Of a DNA stretch of 64,000 nucleotides, positions 45,997 to 54,431 are shown one piece after another. The translations under genes were made by a program, and so were the position numbers. Each line of letters opens with the position of its first letter. Position 1 is the first letter of the stretch. Source of the stretch: Halobacillus litoralis (GTDB lineage: Bacteria; Bacillota; Bacilli; Bacillales; Halobacillaceae); NCBI RefSeq assembly GCF_020524025.1, contig NZ_JAIVKN010000001.1, positions 1,195,457-1,259,456 on the forward strand, in the 5' to 3' direction. The notes beneath the pieces were generated by a model. The model worked only from the letters and a program-made list of their open reading frames with translations. It did no database searches and was not told where the DNA came from.

Positions 45997-47109
45997 CTAG
46001 CACTGGCAGATCATTAAAAGGTTACCATCAGGATCTTTGATATTAAAGTAATGATCATGCCGTATATCTGTCACAAGCTCGACACCCTTATGCCTCATAA
46101 ATTCATAGGCTGCATTAATATCTTTAGTATCCAGATGAAACACAGGGGTTTGATACTCTTTTCCCTCTTCATAAATTTTACTATCCAGCACCATCCCCGT
46201 TCCTTTCATAGGAAGAACATAGAGGTGACCAAATAAGATTTCCCGATCATTTGGCAGCCCAAGCAGGTCACAATACCAGTCCCGTGCTCTTTCAATATGA
46301 CGGACCGGAACAAAAACGGTACCGATTTGATTTAAAACCGGACTTTCCTTGCCCTCTGGTTCCTTACTATTACGAAAGTGGCTGCTGAGCACGTCTTTCA
46401 TCTGCTGTTTGTTTTCTTCAAACTGACGATGTCTGTGACCGTTCCCACCGGAAGGATGTGGAAATCCATCTAATAACGTATGAGCAGGAAGAAGGCCCTT
46501 GTCAGATAGATAACGTAATGATTTGGATACATTTACACCAAGAGGAATAATGAGCGGTTTCTTTAATGCTTCCATTTCTTTTGGAAAATGTTGAAGCACA
46601 TATTTATTCAACATTGGGTTCTTTAATAAATCCGGAGTCGAACCGTTATAATTTTTCCCCTTATAAAAGACAGGGTATGGGAGAACAGAAGTCGTTTGAA
46701 CCAGATGACTCGCTTCATCAAATAGGGATGCTGCAGAAGACAGCCCTAGATACTGAGGCAGGCCAAGATCATTAAGCATCGCGACAAGATTTTTTCTCAT
46801 CGGCCCTTCAAAGCTGGCATTATTTTTTACCTGTTGAAGGAGACCTTCCTCTTCCGTATTCTCAGAAGCCTGCCAAACTGTTTCATAAGCCTTTTTCATT
46901 TGGTGCTGACCCGGGGTAATACCAACAATAACAACAGCTGCCGCTTCGTTTACATGTTCGAACGGAGCATAATACACTTCGAGATTTTTCTTTTCATCCT
47001 GGTCCAATAAAAATGTTTTACTGATCATTTTTTCCTCAGCATCTTGCGAAGATAAGGATTGGATATCCTCTTGATATTCTTTAAATCTAGAATAATGGGC
47101 AACAGACAA
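45997..47109 (-). CDS. uracil-DNA glycosylase-superfamily domain fused to a VOC (glyoxalase-like) domain
   Basis: A 370-residue two-domain protein. Residues 1 to about 240 look like a UDG-superfamily domain: VVIVGITPGQHQMKKAY (the position of the water-activating loop) and DGFPHPSGGNGHRHRQFEENK, of which HPSGGN matches the family's HPSxxN element. Residues about 255-370 are a VOC domain: IGTVFVPVRHIERARDWYCDLLG..., HLYVLPMKGTGM and FNIKDPDGNLLMICQC. The glycosylase part is found alone in other bacilli; the fusion is odd. Function is open: the N-terminal half may not be a DNA repair enzyme. TTG start at 47109, 10 nt after AAAGGAGTGA. Confidence 0.78.
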   Translation of the reverse strand: MSVAHYSRFKEYQEDIQSLSSQDAEEKMISKTFLLDQDEKKNLEVYYAPFEHVNEAAAVVIVGITPGQHQMKKAYETVWQASENTEEEGLLQQVKNNASFEGPMRKNLVAMLNDLGLPQYLGLSSAASLFDEASHLVQTTSVLPYPVFYKGKNYNGSTPDLLKNPMLNKYVLQHFPKEMEALKKPLIIPLGVNVSKSLRYLSDKGLLPAHTLLDGFPHPSGGNGHRHRQFEENKQQMKDVLSSHFRNSKEPEGKESPVLNQIGTVFVPVRHIERARDWYCDLLGLPNDREILFGHLYVLPMKGTGMVLDSKIYEEGKEYQTPVFHLDTKDINAAYEFMRHKGVELVTDIRHDHYFNIKDPDGNLLMICQC

Positions 47110-47228
47110 TCTTCTTCACTCCTTTGCAGCACTTGGTATACAAGACTGAACCTTTCCTCATATTTTCTTCCTTTTTCAGTTTCACAGTGTTCATAAATAA
47201 CTTTTACCCATAGTTTATATATCGTTCT

Positions 47229-47984
47229 TTACTCTTTTACGGCCTTTATAACCATTGTAGTTGGGAAGGAATGAGCTTTATAAAGAGAGTAATAACGATC
47301 AGAAATTTCTGCTTCTACATGTTTCAACTCTTTTGGTACTTCACTTTCAATGATGCGCTCAATACGGAAACCATTTTCGATCAGCGCATTGATATAGGTG
47401 GACAGCTTTCGTTTGGTAACGACCATTTCTGCACCTTCTCCTTTGAAATTCTCCATTACCTTCTGTCCCTCATCCTGATAGGAACTCTCAAGATAAACCC
47501 TGCCGCTTTCACTCTTTAAATGAGAGTATAACGGGTGGTCCCAGCTAAAGATGAATGACCCGCCTGTCTTCAAGTAGGAATGAATCAGCTTAAGCGTTCC
47601 AGATAAATCCGTCGTCCACCCCAGGGCATAAATGCTGTAAACCAGGTCAAAATAATCTACTGGCAGACCATGATCCTGCTCCATCGCTCCACAGAAAAGA
47701 TGGGGGGCCAGACCAGCGAGAACCTTTCCAGCGATGTTTTTCTGAGTTTCTGACAAATCAATCCCCCACAATTCTTGAGCACCTTTGTCTTTTAGATACT
47801 TTAACGAATGTCCGCTCCCAAAGCCTAACTCAAGAACCTTTGACCCTTTTGGATCGTCGAGAAGCTCCAGTTCATCTTCCGTCTGAGCAAACGGTCCGTA
47901 GCTTGGAAGCGTATCTACACCATGGAAGTGATGGGCAACCTTATCCCAGCTCTTCCTGTTTTGTTCCAATATTTCTTCTTTCAC
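47229..47984 (-). CDS. class I SAM-dependent methyltransferase
   Basis: A 251-residue methyltransferase with motif I VLELGFGSGHSLKYL, motif II-III ELWGIDLSETQ, and motif IV YFDLVYSIYALGWTTDL. Similar to small-molecule or ubiquinone/menaquinone-type enzymes; substrate unknown. GTG start at 47984 (GTGA overlap) is the last base of the isochorismatase gene, so they are coupled. Confidence 0.9.
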   Translation of the reverse strand: MKEEILEQNRKSWDKVAHHFHGVDTLPSYGPFAQTEDELELLDDPKGSKVLELGFGSGHSLKYLKDKGAQELWGIDLSETQKNIAGKVLAGLAPHLFCGAMEQDHGLPVDYFDLVYSIYALGWTTDLSGTLKLIHSYLKTGGSFIFSWDHPLYSHLKSESGRVYLESSYQDEGQKVMENFKGEGAEMVVTKRKLSTYINALIENGFRIERIIESEVPKELKHVEAEISDRYYSLYKAHSFPTTMVIKAVKE

Positions 47985-48523
47985 AAGACATCCTCTTTCC
48001 CGTAGATTTCTCTATATTCTTCATCGTTTAATACTTCTAATGAGCCGGACCAGTGAAGAACGGTCTCAATAAATGTTTTGATATGTAAACCAGGCATGTC
48101 ATATTGATCGGAAGTATTCACTGTAGTCGCAGCATCTTCTAAATACGTCACTTTGTACCCTCTGTCGAACGCAGCAATACTCGTGAATAAACAGCAGAAT
48201 TCTGTATTAAATCCGGTAATAAACACATGATCAATCTGCTGTTCTTGTAATTCTTCAGCAAGCTCCGTCTGATAAAAGGAACTGGGGGTGTTTTTTTGGA
48301 TGATCCGATCTGCGTACTTCGATAAGTAGGGGTGAAGTTCGCTTCCTGTGCTCCCTTTGAAGAGTGGACTTTCCTTTTCATGATCGAGATGCTTGATAAA
48401 AAATACAGGACGTTCATCTATTTGGAAATCATGAATAATCCGTTCTATTACTGTCAGTTCTTTCTTAAAATCTCCTTGGTCGACAAGACCTCTTTGAACA
48501 TCTATGACTAAGAGTGCCTGCAT
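47981..48523 (-). CDS. isochorismatase-family cysteine hydrolase
   Basis: A 180-residue hydrolase: catalytic Asp in LLVIDVQRGLVD, Lys in RIIQKNTPSSFY and Cys in TEFCCLFTSIAAFDRGY make the triad. Family members hydrolyse amides such as nicotinamide or biuret or isochorismate; the specific substrate is not readable. Overlaps the methyltransferase start by 4 nt. Confidence 0.9.
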   Translation of the reverse strand: MQALLVIDVQRGLVDQGDFKKELTVIERIIHDFQIDERPVFFIKHLDHEKESPLFKGSTGSELHPYLSKYADRIIQKNTPSSFYQTELAEELQEQQIDHVFITGFNTEFCCLFTSIAAFDRGYKVTYLEDAATTVNTSDQYDMPGLHIKTFIETVLHWSGSLEVLNDEEYREIYGKEDVL

Positions 48524-48541
48524 TTGATGTCATTCCTTTAT

Positions 48542-48727
48542 TCATTTATTTCTCTTCTTTTCAGCAAATGGGAGAACAAAAAAGCCTACAATTAACCCGG
48601 ACAATAGACTAGAGATCAAGAGAGCCGGGTCGTAGTTCTCCCCTTCCCAGAGGCTCAGTAAAAATCCAGTCAAAGCCATGATACAAAAGAAAAGGAGACT
48701 GGAAAGAATCCTCTTTTTAATACTCAT
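48542..48727 (-). CDS. small two-helix membrane protein, unknown
   Basis: A 61-residue protein with two helices (LLFFCIMALTGFLLSLW and LISSLLSGLIVGFFVLPF) and a basic end. It precedes the isochorismatase gene by 18 nt in the same direction. The ribosome binding site is weak, and the start may instead be a GTG at 48742. No family recognised. Confidence 0.55.
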   Translation of the reverse strand: MSIKKRILSSLLFFCIMALTGFLLSLWEGENYDPALLISSLLSGLIVGFFVLPFAEKKRNK

Positions 48728-48887
48728 GAATGCGTTGACCACAATAAATCAAAGTTGTATTTGTAACCTGCTTAACTAGTTCCCTGAAAATAAACCGTAT
48801 TGAAACTTGGAAGCCTTCAATTATAAGCATTGGGATCTGCTCCTTCCTGACCGTCCATTATCATCCAATCATCTGCCCATTCGCTTC

Positions 48888-49439
48888 CTAAGAATTGACC
48901 ATAGATCCTCGTATGTATTCAGAATCTAAAACACTATATAAATAAGAATCACGCCAACCTTGCTCCATGCGCAAATGGCCGCGCATACGCCCTTCTTTCT
49001 GCATCCCATTTTTCTCCAACACTCTCATTGATGCTTTATTTCTCGGATCGCAGGTAGCTTCAATCCGGTGCAGAGCAAGATACTGAAACCCATGGGCAAT
49101 GAGACGGGAAGCAATGTCAGTCCCTAAGCCTCGTCCCCAGTAGTCAGGGTGAAGAATATAAGAAATTTCACCTGTGGCATGGTAAACATCTATTATGTTC
49201 AGTTCACCTACACCGATCAGTTGATGTCCCTCCTCTTCCACCACTGCCCATACATAACGGGTTCTTTCTTCTTTCCCCTTGTCAGCTATAATCTGTTTTA
49301 CATATTCCTTTGTTTCCCTTTCGGAATTCGGCCCCCATGGCTGATACCGGCATACGTCCGGGATAGACGCATAGGTATGAATTGCTTCCCAGTCTTTCTC
49401 TTCCATTTCACGTAAATAAAGTCGTTCAGCGGTCTTCAT
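48888..49439 (-). CDS. RimJ/RimL-type GNAT acetyltransferase
   Basis: A 183-residue acetyltransferase: RLYLREMEEKDWEAIHTYAS start, acetyl-CoA site DYWGRGLGTDIASRLIAHGF, and EATCDPRNKASMRVLEKNGMQKEG, the typical RimJ/RimL end. Probably acetylates a protein N-terminus or a small amine. Start at 49439 is chosen: AAAGGAGT lies 7 nt upstream of this ATG, while the ATG at 49445 is only 1 nt from it. Confidence 0.9.
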   Translation of the reverse strand: MKTAERLYLREMEEKDWEAIHTYASIPDVCRYQPWGPNSERETKEYVKQIIADKGKEERTRYVWAVVEEEGHQLIGVGELNIIDVYHATGEISYILHPDYWGRGLGTDIASRLIAHGFQYLALHRIEATCDPRNKASMRVLEKNGMQKEGRMRGHLRMEQGWRDSYLYSVLDSEYIRGSMVNS

Positions 49440-49445
49440 GTTCAT

Positions 49446-49726
49446 ACTCCTTTACCTGTATGTATTCTATAATTTTCAGATTACTAAAAATATAAGCTTG
49501 AGAAAAGATAGGTTTTTACGCCTGAAAATTGCAAGGCCGTATCTCATCCAATCTCTTTCCCGATTAAGATCATAATAGGTAAGTAACTGGTAGATTTCTT
49601 TTCAAATAAGCAGTCTTTACATTAAAAATAATACCGGGATTATACTATAAAGCGATTCCCATTTTGAACTTTACACTCCTACTTTCTTACTTCTCTCATT
49701 TGGTAAAGAAATCCTTTAAACAACAG
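49446..49726. other. 281-nt stretch without a gene
   Basis: Upstream region of the GNAT gene; AT-rich. I see no frame with a ribosome binding site. Confidence 0.5.
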
Positions 49727-49760
49727 AAAAAAGCACAATCCGACAACGGCATTGTGCTTA
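49727..49760 (-). terminator. terminator of the AraC-family gene
   Basis: AAGCACAAT / ATTGTGCTT stem, minus-strand T run. Confidence 0.75.
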
Positions 49761-49766
49761 AAATCA

Positions 49767-50624
49767 CTACTGGACGGGGACCCAGATCGTAGACTTGTAA
49801 TCTTCGCTGTAGGGGTCGCCTCCCGCATACACTTCCAGTTCAGGTCCTCCCGTACTTTTATAGCCGCTTGAAGGAAACCACTCTGTATAGATCTGCTTCC
49901 ATACATTCTGCACAGCCACCGGCATAGCTCCGCTCACTTCAAACACAGCCCATTTGGATGCAGGTATGCGTAAAACTTCCATGTCATCCACTAAACCTTG
50001 ATGATCAACACCAATCCAGTAGTCCATGGTTCTGCCCTCCTGTTTACTTCTGTCTACACAAACGCCCAGAACGCCTTTAATCTTTCCATTATTTTTCCGG
50101 AGTAATTCTTCTGTGGTACCTTTTGCATTCAATCGCTCCCACATATTTGGAATCCCATTCAGGTTCTCCTCATTTTCATAGGCAAACGATCCTTTCACAC
50201 CAACCATTTGAAACGCTTCTTTTTCAATGATTTGATAGTGCATCGGTTCTGCTCCTTTCAAACTCACCTGAATCATCATGCGGTTATAAGCAGTTATCTT
50301 CCCCTCATCAAAGCGAATCTGTCGTGGAGAACATCCATGGTGTTTACGGAAAGCTTTGGAAAAAGATTCGGGCGTTTCATAACCATACTTGAATCCAAGG
50401 TCGATAATTTTCTGGTCACTAATCTTCAATTCCTGAGCCGCTAATGTCAATCTCCTTCTCCTCAAATATTCGGCTGCTGAAATATCTGTTAATAAGCGAA
50501 ACATCCGCTGAAATTGATAGGGTGACATATACGCGGAAGCCGCAATCTCTTCCATAGTAATTTCTTCTGTTATTCTACATTCCATATACTCAATGGCTTT
50601 CTGCATCGACTGTATCCAAGTCAT
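49767..50624 (-). CDS. AraC-family regulator with GyrI-like effector domain
   Basis: A 285-residue regulator. Two helix-turn-helix motifs fill residues 1-105 (EEIAASAYMSPYQFQRMFRLLT and KIIDLGFKYGYETPESFSKAFRKHHG), and a GyrI-like small-molecule-binding domain fills about 125-285 (EVYAGGDPYSEDYKSTIWVPV at the end). This is the SbmC/BmrR-type layout, so it likely senses a drug or metabolite. Start after GGGAGGGAACG. No target gene is adjacent on its strand. Confidence 0.9.
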   Translation of the reverse strand: MTWIQSMQKAIEYMECRITEEITMEEIAASAYMSPYQFQRMFRLLTDISAAEYLRRRRLTLAAQELKISDQKIIDLGFKYGYETPESFSKAFRKHHGCSPRQIRFDEGKITAYNRMMIQVSLKGAEPMHYQIIEKEAFQMVGVKGSFAYENEENLNGIPNMWERLNAKGTTEELLRKNNGKIKGVLGVCVDRSKQEGRTMDYWIGVDHQGLVDDMEVLRIPASKWAVFEVSGAMPVAVQNVWKQIYTEWFPSSGYKSTGGPELEVYAGGDPYSEDYKSTIWVPVQ

Positions 50625-50670
50625 GTCGTTCCCTCCCTTCTCTACTACTTTAACAAGCTTCTACATCAAA

Positions 50671-50702
50671 AACCTGTCCTCCTATGAAAAAGGAAGACAG
50701 GT
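50671..50702 (-). terminator. terminator after the MarR-family gene
   Basis: AACCTGTCCTCCT / AGGAAGACAGGT stem with one mismatch. Confidence 0.6.
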
Positions 50703-50708
50703 GATAGA

Positions 50709-51140
50709 TTATCGATTCCACTTTTTATTAACCGTCTCATTATACTTTTCCAGAAGTTGGCCAAATGTCTGCTTTTCCTCTTCTGTCCAGTCTTCAAGGA
50801 TTTGAGCAAGCCGGTCAAAACGCTGTCGTTTATTTTCCTCTAATTCCTGTGCACCTGTTGGGGTAATTTGAAGATTATGGGCTCTTCTGTCCTCAGGATT
50901 AGGGATTTTTTCTACATAGTTCTTATGAACGAGAACGGCCGCCTGTCTGCTCACCGTCGAAATATCCAAATGTAAATCCTCCGCCAACGCTTTTACGCCC
51001 GCCGGACCATAGGTGGATAATTGCCGAAGCAAAATATATCCTGACCGGTCCAGACTGTCGCCTTTTTTTTCTGTAAGGACGATGCGCCGGATAAAATCAG
51101 TCACTTGCTCTTCAATCAAATCAAGGGATTGTTCACTCAT
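50709..51140 (-). CDS. MarR-family repressor
   Basis: A 143-residue winged-helix regulator: VKALAEDLHLDISTVSRQAAVLVHKNYVEKIPNPEDRRAHNLQIT, split over the recognition helix and the wing (residues 55-100). Divergent from an MFS transporter gene with two palindromic operators in between, so it should repress both. Ligand unknown. GAGGTG precedes the ATG. Confidence 0.92.
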   Translation of the reverse strand: MSEQSLDLIEEQVTDFIRRIVLTEKKGDSLDRSGYILLRQLSTYGPAGVKALAEDLHLDISTVSRQAAVLVHKNYVEKIPNPEDRRAHNLQITPTGAQELEENKRQRFDRLAQILEDWTEEEKQTFGQLLEKYNETVNKKWNR

Positions 51141-51196
51141 TTATTTGCACCTCACATCCACTTCTTCTCTCACGATGATATCATCAAACTTTCACA

Positions 51197-51226
51197 TTGA
51201 CACGTCCGCTCATATAGTTGTATCAT
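51197..51226 (+). promoter_or_regulatory. promoter of the MFS transporter gene
   Basis: TTGACA (51197-51202), 18-nt spacer, TATCAT (51221-51226); the -10 lies inside MarR operator 1. Confidence 0.5.
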
Positions 51227-51232
51227 ACAACT
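51216..51232 (+). promoter_or_regulatory. MarR operator 1
   Basis: AGTTGTATCATACAACT is a perfect 8+1+8 palindrome overlapping the MFS -10 element. Confidence 0.75.
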
Positions 51233-51237
51233 ATTGT

Positions 51238-51254
51238 AATTGTATGATACAACT
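51238..51254 (+). promoter_or_regulatory. MarR operator 2
   Basis: AATTGTATGATACAACT, near-identical to operator 1, centred 22 nt away (two helical turns), nearer the MFS start. Confidence 0.75.
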
Positions 51255-51310
51255 ATCTAATTTAAGGTTTTTCAAGATCTTATTAACTGATAAACAAAGG
51301 AGACATTTTT

Positions 51311-52540
51311 ATGCCTGCTACACAAAGAAAACCCGTTCCCAGCGTCTCTATTGCTGAAGAACCGGGGATTTTAAAACAACCGAAATCTGTATGGGCGGTT
51401 TTTTTCGCCTGTATCATCGCCTTTATGGGCCTTGGTCTTGTTGATCCCATTCTACCTGCTATTGCAAACCAGCTGGACGCCTCCCCAAGTGAGGTTACCC
51501 TTCTATTTACAAGCTACAACGCTGTCATGGCTCTGGCTATGCTCGTGACAGGTGTGATCACATCAAGAATAGGGATGAAGCGGACCCTGTTATCCGGCAT
51601 TGTAATCATTGCCCTATTTTCCGCTTTAGGCGGACTTTCAAATGGAATATGGGAACTTGTCGCTCTTCGGGGTGGATGGGGATTAGGAAACGCATTGTTT
51701 GTCGCGACAGCTTTAACCGCCATTGTTACGCTATCCAATAGCGGCAACGCCAAAGCCATCATCTTATATGAAGCAGCAATCGGATTAGGCATATCGGTGG
51801 GGCCGCTAATTGGTGGATGGCTGGGAGCAATTTCCTGGAGAGGTCCTTTCCTTGGTGTAGCCACACTAATGGTTATTGCTTTTATCGGTTTGACGACGCT
51901 TATGCCTTCATCCAGCTCTGTCTCCGTGACTAAAAAGAAATCATCTCTTTTAGATCCATTTCGAGCTTTAAAGCACCGCTCATTGCTTGTGCTTGGTATT
52001 ACAGCAGCACTATATAATTTCGGTTTCTTTACACTGCTCGCCTACTCTCCCTTTGTCTTAGGATTAGATGAACACGGTCTGGGCTTTGTCTTTTTAGGAT
52101 GGGGTGTGCTGCTTGCGATTACTTCTGTCTTTGTGGCACCTATGCTTAAGCGAATGCTTGGGACCGTAGGATCTATGTGTCTCATGCTTCTTATGTTTGC
52201 TGTCGTTCTATTGGTGATGGGGATATTCACATCTACACAATGGGTAGTGATTCTAGCTGTCATTTTTGCCGGAGCGTTACTTGGAAACAACAATACACTC
52301 ATTACTACCGCAGTTATGAATGCGGCTCCCGTTGAGCGTTCAACCGCTTCTGCAGCGTATAGTTTCCTTAGATTCCTAGGTGGAGCACTCGCACCATTCA
52401 CTGCGGGAAAACTAGCCGAAACCTTTACACCCAGTGTTCCTTTTTATGTCGGATCTGCGTGCGTATTTCTGTCCGTCATCTATGTATGGATTAACCAGTC
52501 TCATATCCGCCATGTCGATAAACAAGAAGGAGCGCATTAG
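51311..52540 (+). CDS. 12-helix MFS drug-efflux-like transporter
   Basis: A 409-residue DHA1-type exporter. Helix 1 FFACIIAFMGLGLVDPILPAIA, motif A-like TGVITSRIGMKRTLLSG between helices 2 and 3, and motif C-like EAAIGLGISVGPLIGGWLG on helix 5. Likely drug or solvent export under MarR control. The ATG at 51311 follows AAAGGAGAC. Own terminator at 52562-52607. Confidence 0.92.
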   Translation: MPATQRKPVPSVSIAEEPGILKQPKSVWAVFFACIIAFMGLGLVDPILPAIANQLDASPSEVTLLFTSYNAVMALAMLVTGVITSRIGMKRTLLSGIVIIALFSALGGLSNGIWELVALRGGWGLGNALFVATALTAIVTLSNSGNAKAIILYEAAIGLGISVGPLIGGWLGAISWRGPFLGVATLMVIAFIGLTTLMPSSSSVSVTKKKSSLLDPFRALKHRSLLVLGITAALYNFGFFTLLAYSPFVLGLDEHGLGFVFLGWGVLLAITSVFVAPMLKRMLGTVGSMCLMLLMFAVVLLVMGIFTSTQWVVILAVIFAGALLGNNNTLITTAVMNAAPVERSTASAAYSFLRFLGGALAPFTAGKLAETFTPSVPFYVGSACVFLSVIYVWINQSHIRHVDKQEGAH

Positions 52541-52561
52541 AGAAAATACAAAAGAGGCTCA

Positions 52562-52607
52562 TAAAAAGCCCGATGCAGAGAATATTTCCTGCATCGGGCT
52601 TTTTCTT
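52562..52607 (+). terminator. bidirectional terminator
   Basis: A 16-bp stem (AAAAAGCCCGATGCAG and complement) between the converging MFS and lipoprotein genes. Confidence 0.9.
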
Positions 52608-53711
52608 TTACTGATAGTTGATAATCGAAGGGTTCGGATCGAGTTTCAGTACTTCCTCCGGTGACATCACCGGCTGATCTTTCTTATAAAAGATTTTAAA
52701 ACCACCATATTGAACCGCTTCATTCCGCACAAATTTACGATAAAGGGACATTTTCGTATACGAAGGTCCCCACCCATCATAATTGAGTGCTACTTCAACA
52801 TTATCTGTTGGCTGGATGGCTTCTTTATTCGTCAGCGCTTCATCCATGAACTGATGAACGAGAACGATCTTATCCGGCAGATTGTTTTCTTCCACCATCT
52901 CTGACAAATAATCCACCGCTTTTTGAACTTCTGCCCCATTCACTTGACCAAGGTTGATGCCCGGCGTCTCACCTTCTGAGACATGGAACTCCGTATCGAT
53001 CGCTAAATGAACATATGGAAGCTTGAGCCACTCCTCAATCAGCTTCACTTGATTCATGACAGAGTCAGTGCCGAGCTGAACATCCAGCATTAACAAGGCA
53101 TCATGTTCTTTCGCAAGTTCTGCATAGCGGTCAATGTCTTCCGGCGATGTCCGGTGGTAATATTTACCTTCCGGCCCTGGAGTGCGCTGGGCTACCGTTG
53201 ATATTAACTCAATCATCGGTATAGCCGGGCGCTCAGGATCCGCATCCGAATACGCCTGCGTCTGATCCTTAAGTTTCTCCATTAATGCTTCCGGTTCCAT
53301 TTCTCCTAAGATTCCCATATTCTCAGAATTAGGATGACCATAATACGCAACAATTCGGTGATCCTTCAATGGACCGTCCGTCTGATCCTCTGCTCCATCG
53401 ACAAGTGTCTGCCCCACCGGAATCATGCGTGTACGATCGCCTCCATGTGCTTCCACCTTCGGCATCTTCGAGAGTTCCTCTTCGGTCAAACCTTCCTTCA
53501 CCGGCTCCGCATCCTCTGATGGTTCCATCGCTTCGTAAGGCTGTTCTGGTTTTTCTTCCTTTTTAGCGCTTTCTTTGTCTACACTCTCCTCTGTTTGTTC
53601 TGCTTTTGGTTCCTCTGAGCTCTCGTCCTTTGTTGCTGATGTCTCATCTGAACAAGCAGCAAGCGTCAACGAAATCAAAGCGGCTGCTGCAGCCATGGTT
53701 ATTTTTCTCAT
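52608..53711 (-). CDS. large lipoprotein, unknown, TIM-barrel-like
   Basis: A 367-residue lipoprotein: lipobox LAAC, then a long acidic Lys/Glu-rich linker (residues 25-80), then a globular domain from about 110. Segments such as RIVAYYGHPNSENMGILGE, ALLMLDVQLGTDS, VHLAIDTEFHVSEGETPG and IVLVHQFMDEAL alternate beta/alpha like a TIM barrel, perhaps a glycosidase-related fold. I do not recognise catalytic residues. The acidic linker suits a salt-tolerant cell envelope. ATG after AAGGAAG. Confidence 0.8.
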   Translation of the reverse strand: MRKITMAAAAALISLTLAACSDETSATKDESSEEPKAEQTEESVDKESAKKEEKPEQPYEAMEPSEDAEPVKEGLTEEELSKMPKVEAHGGDRTRMIPVGQTLVDGAEDQTDGPLKDHRIVAYYGHPNSENMGILGEMEPEALMEKLKDQTQAYSDADPERPAIPMIELISTVAQRTPGPEGKYYHRTSPEDIDRYAELAKEHDALLMLDVQLGTDSVMNQVKLIEEWLKLPYVHLAIDTEFHVSEGETPGINLGQVNGAEVQKAVDYLSEMVEENNLPDKIVLVHQFMDEALTNKEAIQPTDNVEVALNYDGWGPSYTKMSLYRKFVRNEAVQYGGFKIFYKKDQPVMSPEEVLKLDPNPSIINYQ

Positions 53712-53982
53712 GATGTTTCACTTCCTTATGTAATGTTTTTTGCTCCTTTTTTTCGAGGTGAAAACTTTCTATATTTTAACATATTTTTTGAGATTAAGAG
53801 ACTTATAGACAAAATTAGATGAAAAATTCCTGTATTGAATGAACCTATATCGGCTGCTGCCATGGTTGATTCATAAAACTTTGCTGGAATTTAAAAAGAG
53901 AAACATTAGGTTTGGGTATGGGTGTGTGTAACTTTTAACGACTATTATTGATATGTAAATCCAACTATCATTCTCCCTACAC

Positions 53983-54237
53983 TCATGGAACTGGAACAGC
54001 TATTAACTCATAGGCGTAGGCAATAAAAAGTAAGACAGCAAGTAGGGTTATTAAAAACTTTCTATTCTTAAATTGAATAACTACAAATAATCCACCCCCT
54101 AGAAGAGAAGCTGTATAAAATAAGAAATCAAACCATTCCGCTTCGACAAAGAAGGTGTTTATTGTCAGCAGCATCCAAAATAACAGCACGACAAAAAGGT
54201 AATACCGGTCAGAATTTGCATCTTTATTTGAAGGCAA
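53983..54237 (-). CDS. small membrane protein, unknown
   Basis: An 84-residue protein with three hydrophobic segments (FVVLLFWMLLTINTFF, FLFYTASLLGGGLFVVI and FLITLLAVLLFIAYAY). The start is TTG at 54237, 8 nt after AGGAAG. No neighbour on its transcript and no family recognised. Confidence 0.6.
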   Translation of the reverse strand: MPSNKDANSDRYYLFVVLLFWMLLTINTFFVEAEWFDFLFYTASLLGGGLFVVIQFKNRKFLITLLAVLLFIAYAYELIAVPVP

Positions 54238-54349
54238 GGTCGAATCTTCCTATCTATTTTCAGGTTTTGTCTTTTTATATAACTCAATAGCATCTAACAT
54301 TCACTATTGATGATGACAATCTTATTTTATAACTGAATGTAATGGACAC

Positions 54350-54390
54350 GTAAAAAAAGAAACCCTCTTTTTCTAAGAGAGTTTCTTTAT
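54350..54390 (-). terminator. terminator of the SDR gene
   Basis: AGAAACCCTCTT / AAGAGAGTTTCT stem, with a seven-base A run on the plus strand that is a T run on the minus strand. Confidence 0.75.
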
Positions 54391-54431
54391 GAAAGCTGTT
54401 CACAATACCTTTTCTATATGAAGAGTATGGC

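Noticed and set aside
48818..48890. Minus-strand reading after the GNAT gene that ends like a protein C-terminus (SEWADDWMIMDGQEGADPNAYN-like)
   Set aside because: No start codon in frame; perhaps a remnant, but not supportable as a gene.
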